From assembly GCA_027489175.1 (NCBI GenBank), contig JAIYAE010000014.1, positions 438,491 to 502,490 of the forward strand: a DNA stretch of 64,000 bases, written 5' to 3'. Each line of letters starts with the position of its first letter. Positions within the stretch are counted from its first letter, which is position 1. The notes beneath the pieces are model-generated. The model did no database searches and was not told the origin of the DNA. It was given only the letters and a program-made list of their open reading frames with translations. Both the position numbers and the translations under genes were made by a program. Below, in pieces: positions 49,702 to 57,304 of this stretch. The stretch comes from Rhodobacter sp. (lineage in GTDB: Bacteria; Pseudomonadota; Alphaproteobacteria; Rhodobacterales; Rhodobacteraceae).

Positions 49702-50094
49702 ATGATCAGCTTCCACAACCCGCCCACGATGCCAAAACCCGCCTCGCGCTACAGCCAGCTGGCGCTGGCCGAAGGCGTGACCCGGCGGCTGGAAATCTCC
49801 GGCCAGATCGGCGTGCATCCCGATGGCACCCTGGCCGAGGGGTTGGAGGCGCAGCTTGACGCCGCCCTTGCCAACATCGACCGCGCGCTGGCGGCAGCGG
49901 GGATGACCCGCGCCAACCTGATGAAGATCACCGTCTACCTGACCCAGAACACGGCCGAGGCCGTGGCCAGTTACCGCGCCCGGCGCGATTACTGGGTCGG
50001 CGACGGGCCACCACCCGCATCGACCCTTCTGATCGTCGCAGGCCTTGCCGCGCCTGCGCTGCTGGTTGAGGTGGACGCGGTCGCCGCCGGCTGA
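49702..50094 (+). CDS. RidA family enamine/imine deaminase
   Basis: The 130-residue protein has the RidA fold motifs RRLEISGQIGVHPDG, NIDRALAAAGMTRANLMKITVYL and the terminal LLVEVDAVAAG. RidA proteins hydrolyse reactive enamines released by PLP enzymes, which makes the position 13 bases after a PLP-dependent kynureninase sensible. The canonical terminal arginine of active RidA (CVA..R type) is not obvious here, so activity is uncertain. Confidence 0.85.
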   Translation: MISFHNPPTMPKPASRYSQLALAEGVTRRLEISGQIGVHPDGTLAEGLEAQLDAALANIDRALAAAGMTRANLMKITVYLTQNTAEAVASYRARRDYWVGDGPPPASTLLIVAGLAAPALLVEVDAVAAG

Positions 50095-50097
50095 CCG

Positions 50098-50568
50098 ATG
50101 ACCCGGCTTATCCGCCCCTACCGCCCGGAAGACCGCGCTGCTGCAAAGCTGATCTACCGCCGAGCGATCCTGGAAGGCACCGCTGACGTGATCGGTGAGG
50201 CCGAGCGCATCGCCTGGGCGGGGACGCCGGAAATCGATCCGATCACCGAAGACAAGCTGAACTCGCAATGGTGCTGGATTGCCGAGGAGGACGGCCGCCC
50301 GACCGGCTTCATGTCGCTTTGTCCCGACGGGCTTCTCGACATGGCTTTCGTCATCCCCGAGGTGATGGGCAAAGGCACCGCCGCAGCCCTGTATGACGTG
50401 CTTTTGGCAAAGGCCCGCGCCGAAGGCCTGCCACGTCTAACCGTCCTTGCCAGCGACTTTTCGCGGGGCTTCCTTCTCAAGTGGGGCTGGCAGGTCGACA
50501 GCGACGGGATGGAGGAATTTGACGGATACCTCTACCATCTGTCGCACATGTCTTTGTCCCCAGTCTGA
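50098..50568 (+). CDS. GNAT family N-acetyltransferase
   Basis: The 156-residue protein has a GNAT fold: RLIRPYRPEDRAAA at the start, a central DMAFVIPEVMGKGTAAALYDVL with the acetyl-CoA loop, and a RLTVLASDFSRGFLLKWGW end. It begins 3 bases after the RidA-like stop, so it is co-transcribed. The acceptor could be a kynurenine-pathway amine, but this is a guess from context. Confidence 0.82.
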   Translation: MTRLIRPYRPEDRAAAKLIYRRAILEGTADVIGEAERIAWAGTPEIDPITEDKLNSQWCWIAEEDGRPTGFMSLCPDGLLDMAFVIPEVMGKGTAAALYDVLLAKARAEGLPRLTVLASDFSRGFLLKWGWQVDSDGMEEFDGYLYHLSHMSLSPV

Positions 50569-50771
50569 CCCCAGCGCCCCTTCATCCCGGCCCCTGCGGC
50601 ACCCTTGCGGTCAGGAAATCCTGCTTTCCGCCTGTTTTGACGTGGTTTTCACGCGCCCGTGATCATATTCCAAGCCCCGCACGGTTTGACGCGCGCTCAC
50701 GGGTCGGTTACCGTCGCGGCAAGAAGCCGTGGGCCCTGCCCCCGCGGCCCCTGCCCAAGAAAGCCCTTGTG

Positions 50772-51719
50772 ATGCGCCTGATTTCTACCCTTTTCCGCCA
50801 TCGCACCATGGTTCCGGCCGTTCTGGCCCTGATGGTCCTTGGCGCCTGCGTTGATCCTTCGATCAGCCCCTCGACGTCAAACCAGCCGCTGCCGAAGCCG
50901 GATGAGAATGTCTACGTCGCCACCATGGACGCAGGCATCCAAATTCCCGCCCTGCCGCAGGAAGAGATCCCCGAGACCTACCGCCGCCAGGTCGTGGCCT
51001 ATGAAACCGATCAGGCTCCGGGCACGATCATCATCAACCCGAAGACCCGGCTGCTGTATTACGTGGTCGGCAAGAACAAGGCGATCCGCTACGGCATTTC
51101 CGTCGGCCGCGCCGGGTTTGAATGGTCCGGCACCGCCGATGTGGTCGAGAAAAAGCAGTGGCCGACCTGGACCCCGCCGAAAGAGATGATCGAGCGGGAT
51201 CCGAAGCTGGCCAAATGGGAAAAGGGTCAGCCTGGCGGGCCGACCAACCCCCTGGGCGCACGGGCGATCTACCTGAAATCGGGTGGCATCGACTATGGCT
51301 ACCGCATCCACGGCACCCCGGACTGGAAATCGATCGGGCGCAATGCCTCGTCCGGCTGCATCCGGATGATCAACCAGGACGTGATCGACCTCTATAACCG
51401 CCTGCAGGGTGGCGAAAAGGTGATCGTGCTGACGGCATCGGGCGAAATGCCGAAAGGGCTGTACATCCCGAAGCCGCCCGCACCGAAGAAGAAGGAAGTC
51501 GTGGCCCCAGTCACGCCGGTGCCCGCGCTGACCATCCTGCCGCCGCCGTCCATCGCGGTCGGCGGTGCGCCAGTGGTGGTGCCTGCCGCCACTCCGGCAG
51601 TGGCCCCGACGGCCGCGCCCGTGGTCGTGGCCCCTGCCCCGGCGGCGACCCCGGCCCCGGCCCCGGTCCCGACTTGCGCCACCGCTTTGGTGAATGGCGT
51701 CTGCCCGCCAAGTCCGTAA
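50772..51719 (+). CDS. Lipoprotein L,D-transpeptidase with Ala/Pro-rich tail
   Basis: The 315-residue protein has a lipobox (VLGAC, lipidated Cys26), then a YkuD domain (about 65-220) with catalytic YRIHGTPDW and SSGCIRM. It should form 3-3 cross-links or attach proteins to peptidoglycan. After the domain comes a 75-residue Ala/Pro/Val-rich tail ending in two cysteines. ATG 50772 begins at the signal peptide; TTGACG with weak -10 lies at 50637. A strong terminator follows at 51738. Confidence 0.88.
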   Translation: MRLISTLFRHRTMVPAVLALMVLGACVDPSISPSTSNQPLPKPDENVYVATMDAGIQIPALPQEEIPETYRRQVVAYETDQAPGTIIINPKTRLLYYVVGKNKAIRYGISVGRAGFEWSGTADVVEKKQWPTWTPPKEMIERDPKLAKWEKGQPGGPTNPLGARAIYLKSGGIDYGYRIHGTPDWKSIGRNASSGCIRMINQDVIDLYNRLQGGEKVIVLTASGEMPKGLYIPKPPAPKKKEVVAPVTPVPALTILPPPSIAVGGAPVVVPAATPAVAPTAAPVVVAPAPAATPAPAPVPTCATALVNGVCPPSP

Positions 51720-51737
51720 CCGGCCCATCCGGTTGAC

Positions 51738-51765
51738 AAAGGGGGCGCCACCGGCGCCCCCTTTT
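51738..51765. terminator. Strong bidirectional intrinsic terminator
   Basis: AAAGGGGGCGCC (51738-51749) and GGCGCCCCCTTT (51753-51764) form a perfect 12-bp stem with loop ACC. T- and A-runs at the two ends let it serve both the upstream L,D-transpeptidase and the convergent isomerase gene. Confidence 0.85.
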
Positions 51766-51769
51766 GCAT

Positions 51770-52450
51770 TCAAAGCCAGCGGTCGTAATCGCTGACCAAC
51801 AGGTGCAGCGGGGCCTCATCCTCTTCGATCTCGGCAAAGCGGCCAATGGGTTCGACAAAGATGTTGTCGGTCACATCGTCGTTCACGGTCGAAACTTCGC
51901 CGATCAGCACATCGCCCCCCTCACCCCAGAAGGCATGCCAATCGCCCGGCATCAGCGTGACGCTTTCCCCTGGCGCGAGTTTCAGCTTCTCACCGGGGCC
52001 GTAACGCCGCGCGATCCCGTCGCAATGGACCATGCCACCTTTGTCGCGGGCAAACGCGCCTTGGTCGTCGGACCCGTAAAGCTCCACCACCAGCGTGGCA
52101 CCGCCACGGTTGATGATATCTTCCGCCTTGATGACATGGGTGTGCATCGGGGAAAGCTGGTCCTGCCGCGAGATCAGCAGCTTCTCGGCATAGCACATGC
52201 CGCCCCCGCGCTGCAGGTCGGCCAGCCGCCCGTTGCGCAAGGTGAAAAGGAACAGGCCCATCTGATCAAACCGGCCTTGGCCGTAATCCGTGATGTCCCA
52301 CCCACAGCGCGCCGTGACCAGCGCACCCGCATCGGTGCGGGCCTTGAACTGGTCCGGCGTCCAATAGGCAAAGGGCGGCAGCACAAAGCCGTGGTGGCGG
52401 ATCAGGTCATCCGCCGCGCGCATGATGTCGTTGATGCGGGATCGTTTCAT
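51770..52450 (-). CDS. D-lyxose ketol-isomerase family protein
   Basis: The 226-residue cupin has the metal site of D-lyxose/D-mannose isomerases: SPMHTHVIKAEDIINRGG with two histidines, the following VVELYGSDD glutamate, and MPGDWHAFWGEGGDVLIGE with the third histidine. It would interconvert D-lyxose and D-xylulose. The start overlaps the stop of the MATE gene by four bases, so it is translated with an efflux pump, an unusual pairing. Confidence 0.83.
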   Translation of the reverse strand: MKRSRINDIMRAADDLIRHHGFVLPPFAYWTPDQFKARTDAGALVTARCGWDITDYGQGRFDQMGLFLFTLRNGRLADLQRGGGMCYAEKLLISRQDQLSPMHTHVIKAEDIINRGGATLVVELYGSDDQGAFARDKGGMVHCDGIARRYGPGEKLKLAPGESVTLMPGDWHAFWGEGGDVLIGEVSTVNDDVTDNIFVEPIGRFAEIEEDEAPLHLLVSDYDRWL

Positions 52451-53802
52451 GGGGTTCCTCCAAGGTTTGGCGTGACCCTAGCCGCTCCCGTCTGCCGAAG
52501 AAAGCGCCAGACAAGGATCAGCCCCGCCAGCCCCAGCGCAATCACGAACCCCGCCCAGATGCCCGAAGGCCCCATCCCCACCGGATGGGCCAGGACCCAG
52601 CCCAAGGGCAACCCAAGCACCCAGTAGGCGCCAAGCGACACCAGCGCCGGAAACCCTGTGTCCGACAGGCCGCGCAAAGCGCCCGTCATGGTGGATTGGA
52701 CCCCGTCCATCACCTGCGCGAAGGCAAAGACAAAGAAGATCGCGGCGGCGATGGTGATAACCTCGGCCTCATCGGTGATCCAGCCCGCGACCGTGCCACC
52801 ATACAGCCCAAGCAGCACAGCCGCTGTCGCAAGCCACACCGTGGCCAGCCCCAGCGCCGCCCAGGTGATCGGGCGCAGCGCGCCGGTGTTGTCCGCGCCG
52901 CGTTCCTGCGCGACCCTGATCGCCACTGCGCCCGCAACGCCAAGGGGCACCATGTAAAGCAGGCCCCCCACGCTCATCGCGACCTGATTGCCGGCCAGCG
53001 CCACCGCGCCGAAGGTGCCGATCATCAATGTCGCCACCGCCATCGCCCCTGTTTCCGCCACATACATCAACCCCAGTGGCGCACCTTCGCGGGCGACCGA
53101 GGCGATCTCTGCCCCGCTGATCCCCGCCCGCAACCGCAGCCGCCGCATCGACCGCGCCCGCGCCCAAAAGCCCCAGGCCGCCAGCAGGGCCAGGCTTTCG
53201 GCGGCAAGTGACGCGATGCCCGCCCCGGTCAAGCCCAGCATCGGCAAGGGGCCGATCCCCCAGATCAGCGCATAGTTGAGGGGCACGTTGATCCCCACGG
53301 CCAGGAAAGCAAAGCCGGTGCCAACCCAGGGGCGATCCACGGCCTCGAACGTGGCCTTGAACACCGTCAGGACCGAGAATGGCAGCATCAGCAGGGAAAT
53401 CGCCACCCAGTAGGGAAACATGATGGCCAACACCTCAACCGGCTGGCCGAGCAGCGGCAAGAGTGGCCAGACCGCCAGCATCGCCGCTGCCCCGCCGCTG
53501 CCAACGATTGCACCCAGCACCAGCCCGTTGCGCAGGAGGCCCGGGATCCGTCGCCCCTGCCCCGCCCCGTGCGCGGCCCCCACCCGGACCGACATCGCGG
53601 ACAACAACCCATAAATCGCTGCGAACAGGATCACCGCCACCGCATTCGTGATCCCCACCGCCGCCAAAGGCAGTGGCCCAAGGGGGGCCAGCATCACCGA
53701 ATCCGTGACGCCAAGCAGCGTAGAGGCCCCAAGCCCCGCCACAATCGGCACCGCCAGCCGCAGAAGGCCGCGCACCTCGGCCAGGGTCTTCTGCAACAAC
53801 AC
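52447..53802 (-). CDS. MATE family efflux transporter
   Basis: The 451-residue protein has twelve hydrophobic segments in two related halves, typical of MATE (for example GLRLAVPIVAGLGASTLLGVTD-like opening and VMDGVQSTMTGALRGLSDTG). It exports cationic drugs or metabolites using an ion gradient. It is first in a two-gene operon with the isomerase and is divergent from a TetR regulator, with a perfect operator in between. Confidence 0.9.
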   Translation of the reverse strand: MLLQKTLAEVRGLLRLAVPIVAGLGASTLLGVTDSVMLAPLGPLPLAAVGITNAVAVILFAAIYGLLSAMSVRVGAAHGAGQGRRIPGLLRNGLVLGAIVGSGGAAAMLAVWPLLPLLGQPVEVLAIMFPYWVAISLLMLPFSVLTVFKATFEAVDRPWVGTGFAFLAVGINVPLNYALIWGIGPLPMLGLTGAGIASLAAESLALLAAWGFWARARSMRRLRLRAGISGAEIASVAREGAPLGLMYVAETGAMAVATLMIGTFGAVALAGNQVAMSVGGLLYMVPLGVAGAVAIRVAQERGADNTGALRPITWAALGLATVWLATAAVLLGLYGGTVAGWITDEAEVITIAAAIFFVFAFAQVMDGVQSTMTGALRGLSDTGFPALVSLGAYWVLGLPLGWVLAHPVGMGPSGIWAGFVIALGLAGLILVWRFLRQTGAARVTPNLGGTP

Positions 53803-53817
53803 TTGCGGCCTCCCGTC

Positions 53818-53844
53818 ATTTCACATACGCTTCGTATGTGAAAT
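53818..53844. promoter_or_regulatory. Perfect 12-bp inverted repeat, probable TetR operator
   Basis: ATTTCACATACG (53818-53829) and CGTATGTGAAAT (53833-53844) are exact reverse complements around CTT. The site starts 16 bases upstream of the MATE ATG and ends 18 bases before the tetR-like ATG, so one bound dimer or dimer pair would block both genes. Confidence 0.85.
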
Positions 53845-53861
53845 AGAAGCACACCCCCGCC

Positions 53862-54467
53862 ATGTCAACCGAACCCGACCTGCCAGCCCTTACGCCCCGC
53901 CTTGTCAGCACCCAAGCGACGATGGACCGGTTGATCAGCGCCGCGCATCATGCCTTCGCGGCCGAAGGCTTTGCGGCCACCTCGCTGGACCGGCTGGCCG
54001 AAACCGCCATGGTCACCCGGGGCGCGCTTCACCATCACTTCACCAACAAGGCCGGGCTGTTCGAGGCCGTCCTGCGCCGGATTGATGCCGAGATCACGGT
54101 GGAACTGCAGCAGGTCTGGCTGGCCACCCCCGACCCCTGGGAAGGCATGCGCTCCTGCATTCACCTTTACCTTGACGCCGTTCTGCGGCCCGACCGGAAG
54201 CGCATTCTTCTGCAGGATGCCCCAGCCGTGCTGGGGATCCGCGCCTTCGACATTCTGGCAGAAACCGGCTTTGACGAGTTGGTCGCCGACCTGCAGGCCC
54301 TTGCCGACGCTGACCGCATCACGGCCAAGGACGCCGAAGCCCTGGCCCATCTTCTGAACGGCGCCATCGCAAGCCTGGCCCTTTGGGTGGCGGAAAGTGA
54401 CGGTGAAAACCGCCACGCCCGCGCCCATGCCACGCTGGCCGCCCTGTTGGACGGCCTGACGCGTTAG
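53862..54467 (+). CDS. TetR family transcriptional regulator
   Basis: The 201-residue repressor has an N-terminal HTH (AAEGFAATSLDRLAETAMVTRGALHHHF, about 33-60) and a ligand-binding C-terminal domain with an HLYLDAVLRPDRKRILLQDAP segment. It is divergent from the MATE-isomerase operon across a 59-base gap that contains the perfect dyad. Its stop overlaps the stop of the convergent HerA-like gene by four bases. Confidence 0.9.
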   Translation: MSTEPDLPALTPRLVSTQATMDRLISAAHHAFAAEGFAATSLDRLAETAMVTRGALHHHFTNKAGLFEAVLRRIDAEITVELQQVWLATPDPWEGMRSCIHLYLDAVLRPDRKRILLQDAPAVLGIRAFDILAETGFDELVADLQALADADRITAKDAEALAHLLNGAIASLALWVAESDGENRHARAHATLAALLDGLTR

Positions 54468-56008
54468 CGCTTGCCGAAGATTGACCCCAGGACGCCACGG
54501 ATGATCGCCTGGCCCGACTTCGTGCCCAACTGCCGGGCGAAGCTTTTGGCAAATGCCGTGCCAATGCTGTCCGACCGGCTGGAGGAGGATTTCTTCGGTG
54601 CTGCTTCCGCCTTGCCGTCATAGCGGCGGGCCTTTTCAAACTCGCGCGCTTCCTCTTCCTTTGCCTCAGCCGCCGCTGCCTCTTTCGCGGCATGCTCTGA
54701 CCGGGCGCGCAGGCGCTCCCAGGCGCTGTCGCGGTCCACCGTCACATCATACTTGCCCCGCACCGGCGATGCCGCCATCACCGCGGCCCGCGCCGCCTCA
54801 TCCAATGGCCCCAGCTGGCTGGACGGCGGGCGGATCAGCGTGCGTTCGGCGATGCCGGGAATACCCTTGGCCTCCAAGAGCGAGGTGACCGCCTCACCGG
54901 TGCCCACATCGCGGATCGCCTCATCAATCTTGAAGCGCGGGTTCGGACGGTAGGTTTCGGCAGCCTTCGCCAGATCCTTCTGGTCATTCGCCGTGAAGGC
55001 CCGCAGCGCGTGCTGCACGCGGTTGCCCAGCTGGCCCAGGATATTCTCAGGCACGTCGGCGGGGTTCTGGGTGATGAAATAGACCCCCACCCCCTTGGAC
55101 CGGATCAACCGCGCCACCTGTTCCACCTTCGACACCAGCGCTTTGGGCGCGTCGTCGAACAGCAGGTGTGCCTCATCAAAGAAGAACACGAGCTTCGGTT
55201 TGTCCGGATCGCCCACCTCGGGCAGCATCTCGAACAGCTCTGACAGCAGCCACAAAAGGAAGGTCGCATAAAGGCGGGGCGAGTTCATCAGCTTGTCGGC
55301 CGCCAGAATGCTGATCCGCCCCGCGCCTGAGGCGTCCACCGTCATCAGATCGGCCAGGTCCAGCGCGGGTTCGCCAAACAGGCTCGCCCCGCCCTGGTTC
55401 TCCAGCACCAGAAGGCGGCGCTGGATGGCGCCCACCGATTCCTTCGACACCAGCCCATAGCGCGCCGACATCTCCTCGGCATGGTCGGCGACAAAGGTCA
55501 GCAATGCCTGCAGGTCCTTCAGGTCCAAGAGCGGCAGCTCTTCCTCATCCGACAGCCGGAATGCGACGTTCAGCACGCCTTCCTGCGCCTCGGACAACTC
55601 CAAAAGGCGCGACAGCAAAAGCGGCCCCATCTCGGCCACCGTCGCGCGGACTGGGTGGCCCTTTTCGCCGAAAAGGTCCCAGAAGATCACCGGGAAGGCG
55701 CGATACTGCAGGTCAAGCCCAATGGTCTGGCTGCGCGTCGTGAAGGCTTCATGCAGCTTGTGCGCAGGCGACCCTGCCCCGGCGATCCCCGACAGGTCGC
55801 CCTTCACGTCCGACAGGAACACCGGCACCCCAGCGGCCGAAAAACCCTCGGCCAGGATCTGCAGCGTCACGGTCTTGCCGGTCCCGGTCGCCCCAGCAAT
55901 CAGGCCGTGCCGGTTGCCGTATTTCAAAAGGAGGCTTTGCGGCTGACCGTAGCCCTCGCCCCCGCCACCGATGAAAATGCTGTCCGCTGCCCCAACCTGA
56001 TCCGCCAT
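54464..56008 (-). CDS. HerA-like ATPase, DUF853 family
   Basis: The 514-residue protein is a FtsK/HerA-type ATPase: Walker A GATGTGKT at 39-46, Walker B LVFFFDEAHLLFDD near 270, and ITQNPADVPENILGQLGNRVQ as sensor region. The C-terminal part (about 425-500) is charged, coiled-coil and Ser/Lys-rich before a terminal FARQLGTKSGQAIIRGVLGS hydrophobic helix. This DUF853 group is widespread; its substrate is unknown. No nuclease (NurA) partner is next to it. Confidence 0.88.
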   Translation of the reverse strand: MADQVGAADSIFIGGGGEGYGQPQSLLLKYGNRHGLIAGATGTGKTVTLQILAEGFSAAGVPVFLSDVKGDLSGIAGAGSPAHKLHEAFTTRSQTIGLDLQYRAFPVIFWDLFGEKGHPVRATVAEMGPLLLSRLLELSEAQEGVLNVAFRLSDEEELPLLDLKDLQALLTFVADHAEEMSARYGLVSKESVGAIQRRLLVLENQGGASLFGEPALDLADLMTVDASGAGRISILAADKLMNSPRLYATFLLWLLSELFEMLPEVGDPDKPKLVFFFDEAHLLFDDAPKALVSKVEQVARLIRSKGVGVYFITQNPADVPENILGQLGNRVQHALRAFTANDQKDLAKAAETYRPNPRFKIDEAIRDVGTGEAVTSLLEAKGIPGIAERTLIRPPSSQLGPLDEAARAAVMAASPVRGKYDVTVDRDSAWERLRARSEHAAKEAAAAEAKEEEAREFEKARRYDGKAEAAPKKSSSSRSDSIGTAFAKSFARQLGTKSGQAIIRGVLGSIFGKR

Positions 56009-56191
56009 ACGTCACCTTGCACCTTGCGGACGCTGCGAACTCGCAGCCTTCCGGATTACGTCTTGCGGCCAAAATACATTTTTAACCCCTTTCTGCCAGT
56101 CTGATCCTGCCAGAACGGGCATGCGGTCCGCTCTGGCGGTGACTTCCTCCCTGTTGACTGGCCGCGCCCCTGAAAAGGCGCGGTTTTTTTT
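56009..56191 (+). ncRNA. Candidate sRNA A ending at a strong terminator, promoter not seen
   Basis: CCGCGCC (56162-56168) and GGCGCGG (56177-56183) form a 7-bp stem followed by eight Ts (56184-56191), a clear plus-strand intrinsic terminator. No plus-strand gene precedes it: the HerA-like gene runs the other way. The transcript must therefore start in this stretch or be antisense to that gene. A TTCCTCCCT run at about 56144 could pair with ribosome binding sites. The 5' end is unknown. Confidence 0.4.
56162..56191 (+). terminator. Intrinsic terminator with eight-T run, plus strand
   Basis: Stem CCGCGCC/GGCGCGG, loop CCTGAAAA, T8 tail. It has no upstream plus-strand gene, which is the main reason to suspect a small RNA. 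Confidence 0.85.
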
Positions 56192-56272
56192 CGGAACGGA
56201 CCGCGCTTTCCGGCGGCTTCGGGGCCTGCCAAAGACCTGTAACGTCCGCTGGCAAAACCGTGCAGAATCCCG

Positions 56273-56301
56273 TTGACGGGCCAGACAATCCGCAATAGCG
56301 T
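56273..56301 (+). promoter_or_regulatory. Predicted promoter for candidate sRNA B
   Basis: TTGACG (56273-56278), a 17-base spacer, and TAGCGT (56296-56301), which keeps the conserved T1, A2 and T6 of the -10 box. The start of transcription would be near 56308. The next plus-strand gene is over 200 bases away, beyond a terminator. Confidence 0.5.
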
Positions 56302-56304
56302 CCC

Positions 56305-56377
56305 CCTCATGAAGTCGGCCAGTCCGACAGGGAGCATAAAAAAATTCGTCAAAGGGCCGGTACTTCCGGCCCTTTTT
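56305..56377 (+). ncRNA. Candidate sRNA B, about 70 nt
   Basis: From the predicted start near 56308 to the terminator, the RNA would hold a small hairpin GTCGG-N5-CCGAC (56314-56328), an unpaired A7 run and the terminator. An ATG at 56309 opens a frame, but it runs through the terminator hairpin and looks non-coding. No known family is recognised. Confidence 0.5.
56351..56377 (+). terminator. Intrinsic terminator, plus strand
   Basis: AAAGGGCCGG (56351-56360) and CCGGCCCTTT (56366-56375) form a perfect 10-bp stem with loop TACTT, ending in a T-run and a second T-rich stretch. It lies 150 bases before the IalB-like gene, so it ends a separate transcript or acts as an attenuator. Confidence 0.85.
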
Positions 56378-56530
56378 CAGTTTTTAGTGGTTCGGTTTCC
56401 CAAGGCCGGGGATCACATCGACAGGAGTGCAGGCAGAAGGTCGCCACGGTCACACTTTCAGACCTGACTTCCGCCCCAAGGGCATGCTAAGCACCCGCGA
56501 AACGTTGACCGACCGAAGGAATTGCCCCAG

Positions 56531-57253
56531 ATGGCCAAGACCAAAACCACCGTGCTTGCGCTGATGATTGCCCCGCTTTTCGCTTTGTCTGGCGGGCAGC
56601 TCTTGGCCCAGACGACCGAGGCCCCTGCCGAAGCACCCTCCGAAGCCCCGGCTGAGGGCGAGGCCCCTGCCGTCGCCGCAGACGGCGCCTCGCCCGATGG
56701 GTTGTCGATGGGGACCGAAGTTGCCAACGGCAACGGCGTTGGTGACACCTATGTCGCCGCCACGTTCGAGGCTTGGGAACAGCGCTGCGTGCGTACCGAA
56801 ACCGGGATCGACCCCTGCCAGCTCTACACCTTGCTGAAGGACGGCGACGGCAACTCGGTGGCCGAGTTCACCATGTTCAGCCTGCCCGCCGGTTCAGAAG
56901 GCCCCGCCGTCGCGGGTGCGACCTTCATCGCGCCGCTGGAAACCCTGTTGACCGCCGGCATGACGCTGCAAATCGATGGCGGCGCGCCCAAGGCCTATCC
57001 CTTCACCTTCTGCACCCAGATCGGCTGCGTCTCGCGCCTCGGCTTCACGGCCGAGGAAGTGGAGCAGATGAAGAAAGGCGCGACCGCGACCATCGTGATC
57101 GTCCCCTTCGTCGCCCCGGATGAACGGGTCACCCTGCCGGTGTCGCTGAAAGGCTTCACCGCCGGACTTGCGGCTGTTGATGCCTCGAACGCCGCCGCTG
57201 ACGCTGCCGCAGCAGCGGCTGCCCCGGCCGAAGCGCCCGCCGCGAACGAATGA
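56531..57253 (+). CDS. Invasion associated locus B (IalB) family protein
   Basis: The 240-residue protein has a signal peptide (cleaved after QLLAQ), an Ala/Glu/Pro-rich linker, then the IalB domain with ATFEAWEQRCVR, DPCQLYTLL and FCTQIGCVSRLGF; the two cysteine pairs probably form disulfides. The end is again Ala-rich. IalB proteins are periplasmic or outer-membrane associated with unclear function. I prefer the ATG at 56531 over a TTG at 56522. Confidence 0.87.
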   Translation: MAKTKTTVLALMIAPLFALSGGQLLAQTTEAPAEAPSEAPAEGEAPAVAADGASPDGLSMGTEVANGNGVGDTYVAATFEAWEQRCVRTETGIDPCQLYTLLKDGDGNSVAEFTMFSLPAGSEGPAVAGATFIAPLETLLTAGMTLQIDGGAPKAYPFTFCTQIGCVSRLGFTAEEVEQMKKGATATIVIVPFVAPDERVTLPVSLKGFTAGLAAVDASNAAADAAAAAAAPAEAPAANE

Positions 57254-57275
57254 TCGGCTGACCAGCCAAAGCAGG

Positions 57276-57301
57276 GGCCGGTCCATCAGGGCCGGCCTTT
57301 T
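57276..57301. terminator. Intrinsic terminator between ialB-like gene and KAS gene
   Basis: GGCCGG (57276-57281) pairs with CCGGCC (57292-57297), followed by four Ts. It lies between two converging genes just before the KAS stop codon. Confidence 0.65.
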
Positions 57302-57304
57302 GCG

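Noticed and set aside
50637..50665. Promoter TTGACG-N17-TGATCA upstream of the lipoprotein L,D-transpeptidase
   Set aside because: The -10 match is too weak to list as a feature, although its position is plausible.
56056..56352. A small minus-strand protein of about 98 residues upstream of the HerA-like gene
   Set aside because: The frame runs back through both sRNA-region structures, has no ribosome binding site and no recognisable sequence.
56309..56467. A small plus-strand peptide starting MKSASPTGSIKKF
   Set aside because: The frame reads through a perfect terminator hairpin and its later part is low-quality basic sequence; a non-coding RNA explains the region better.
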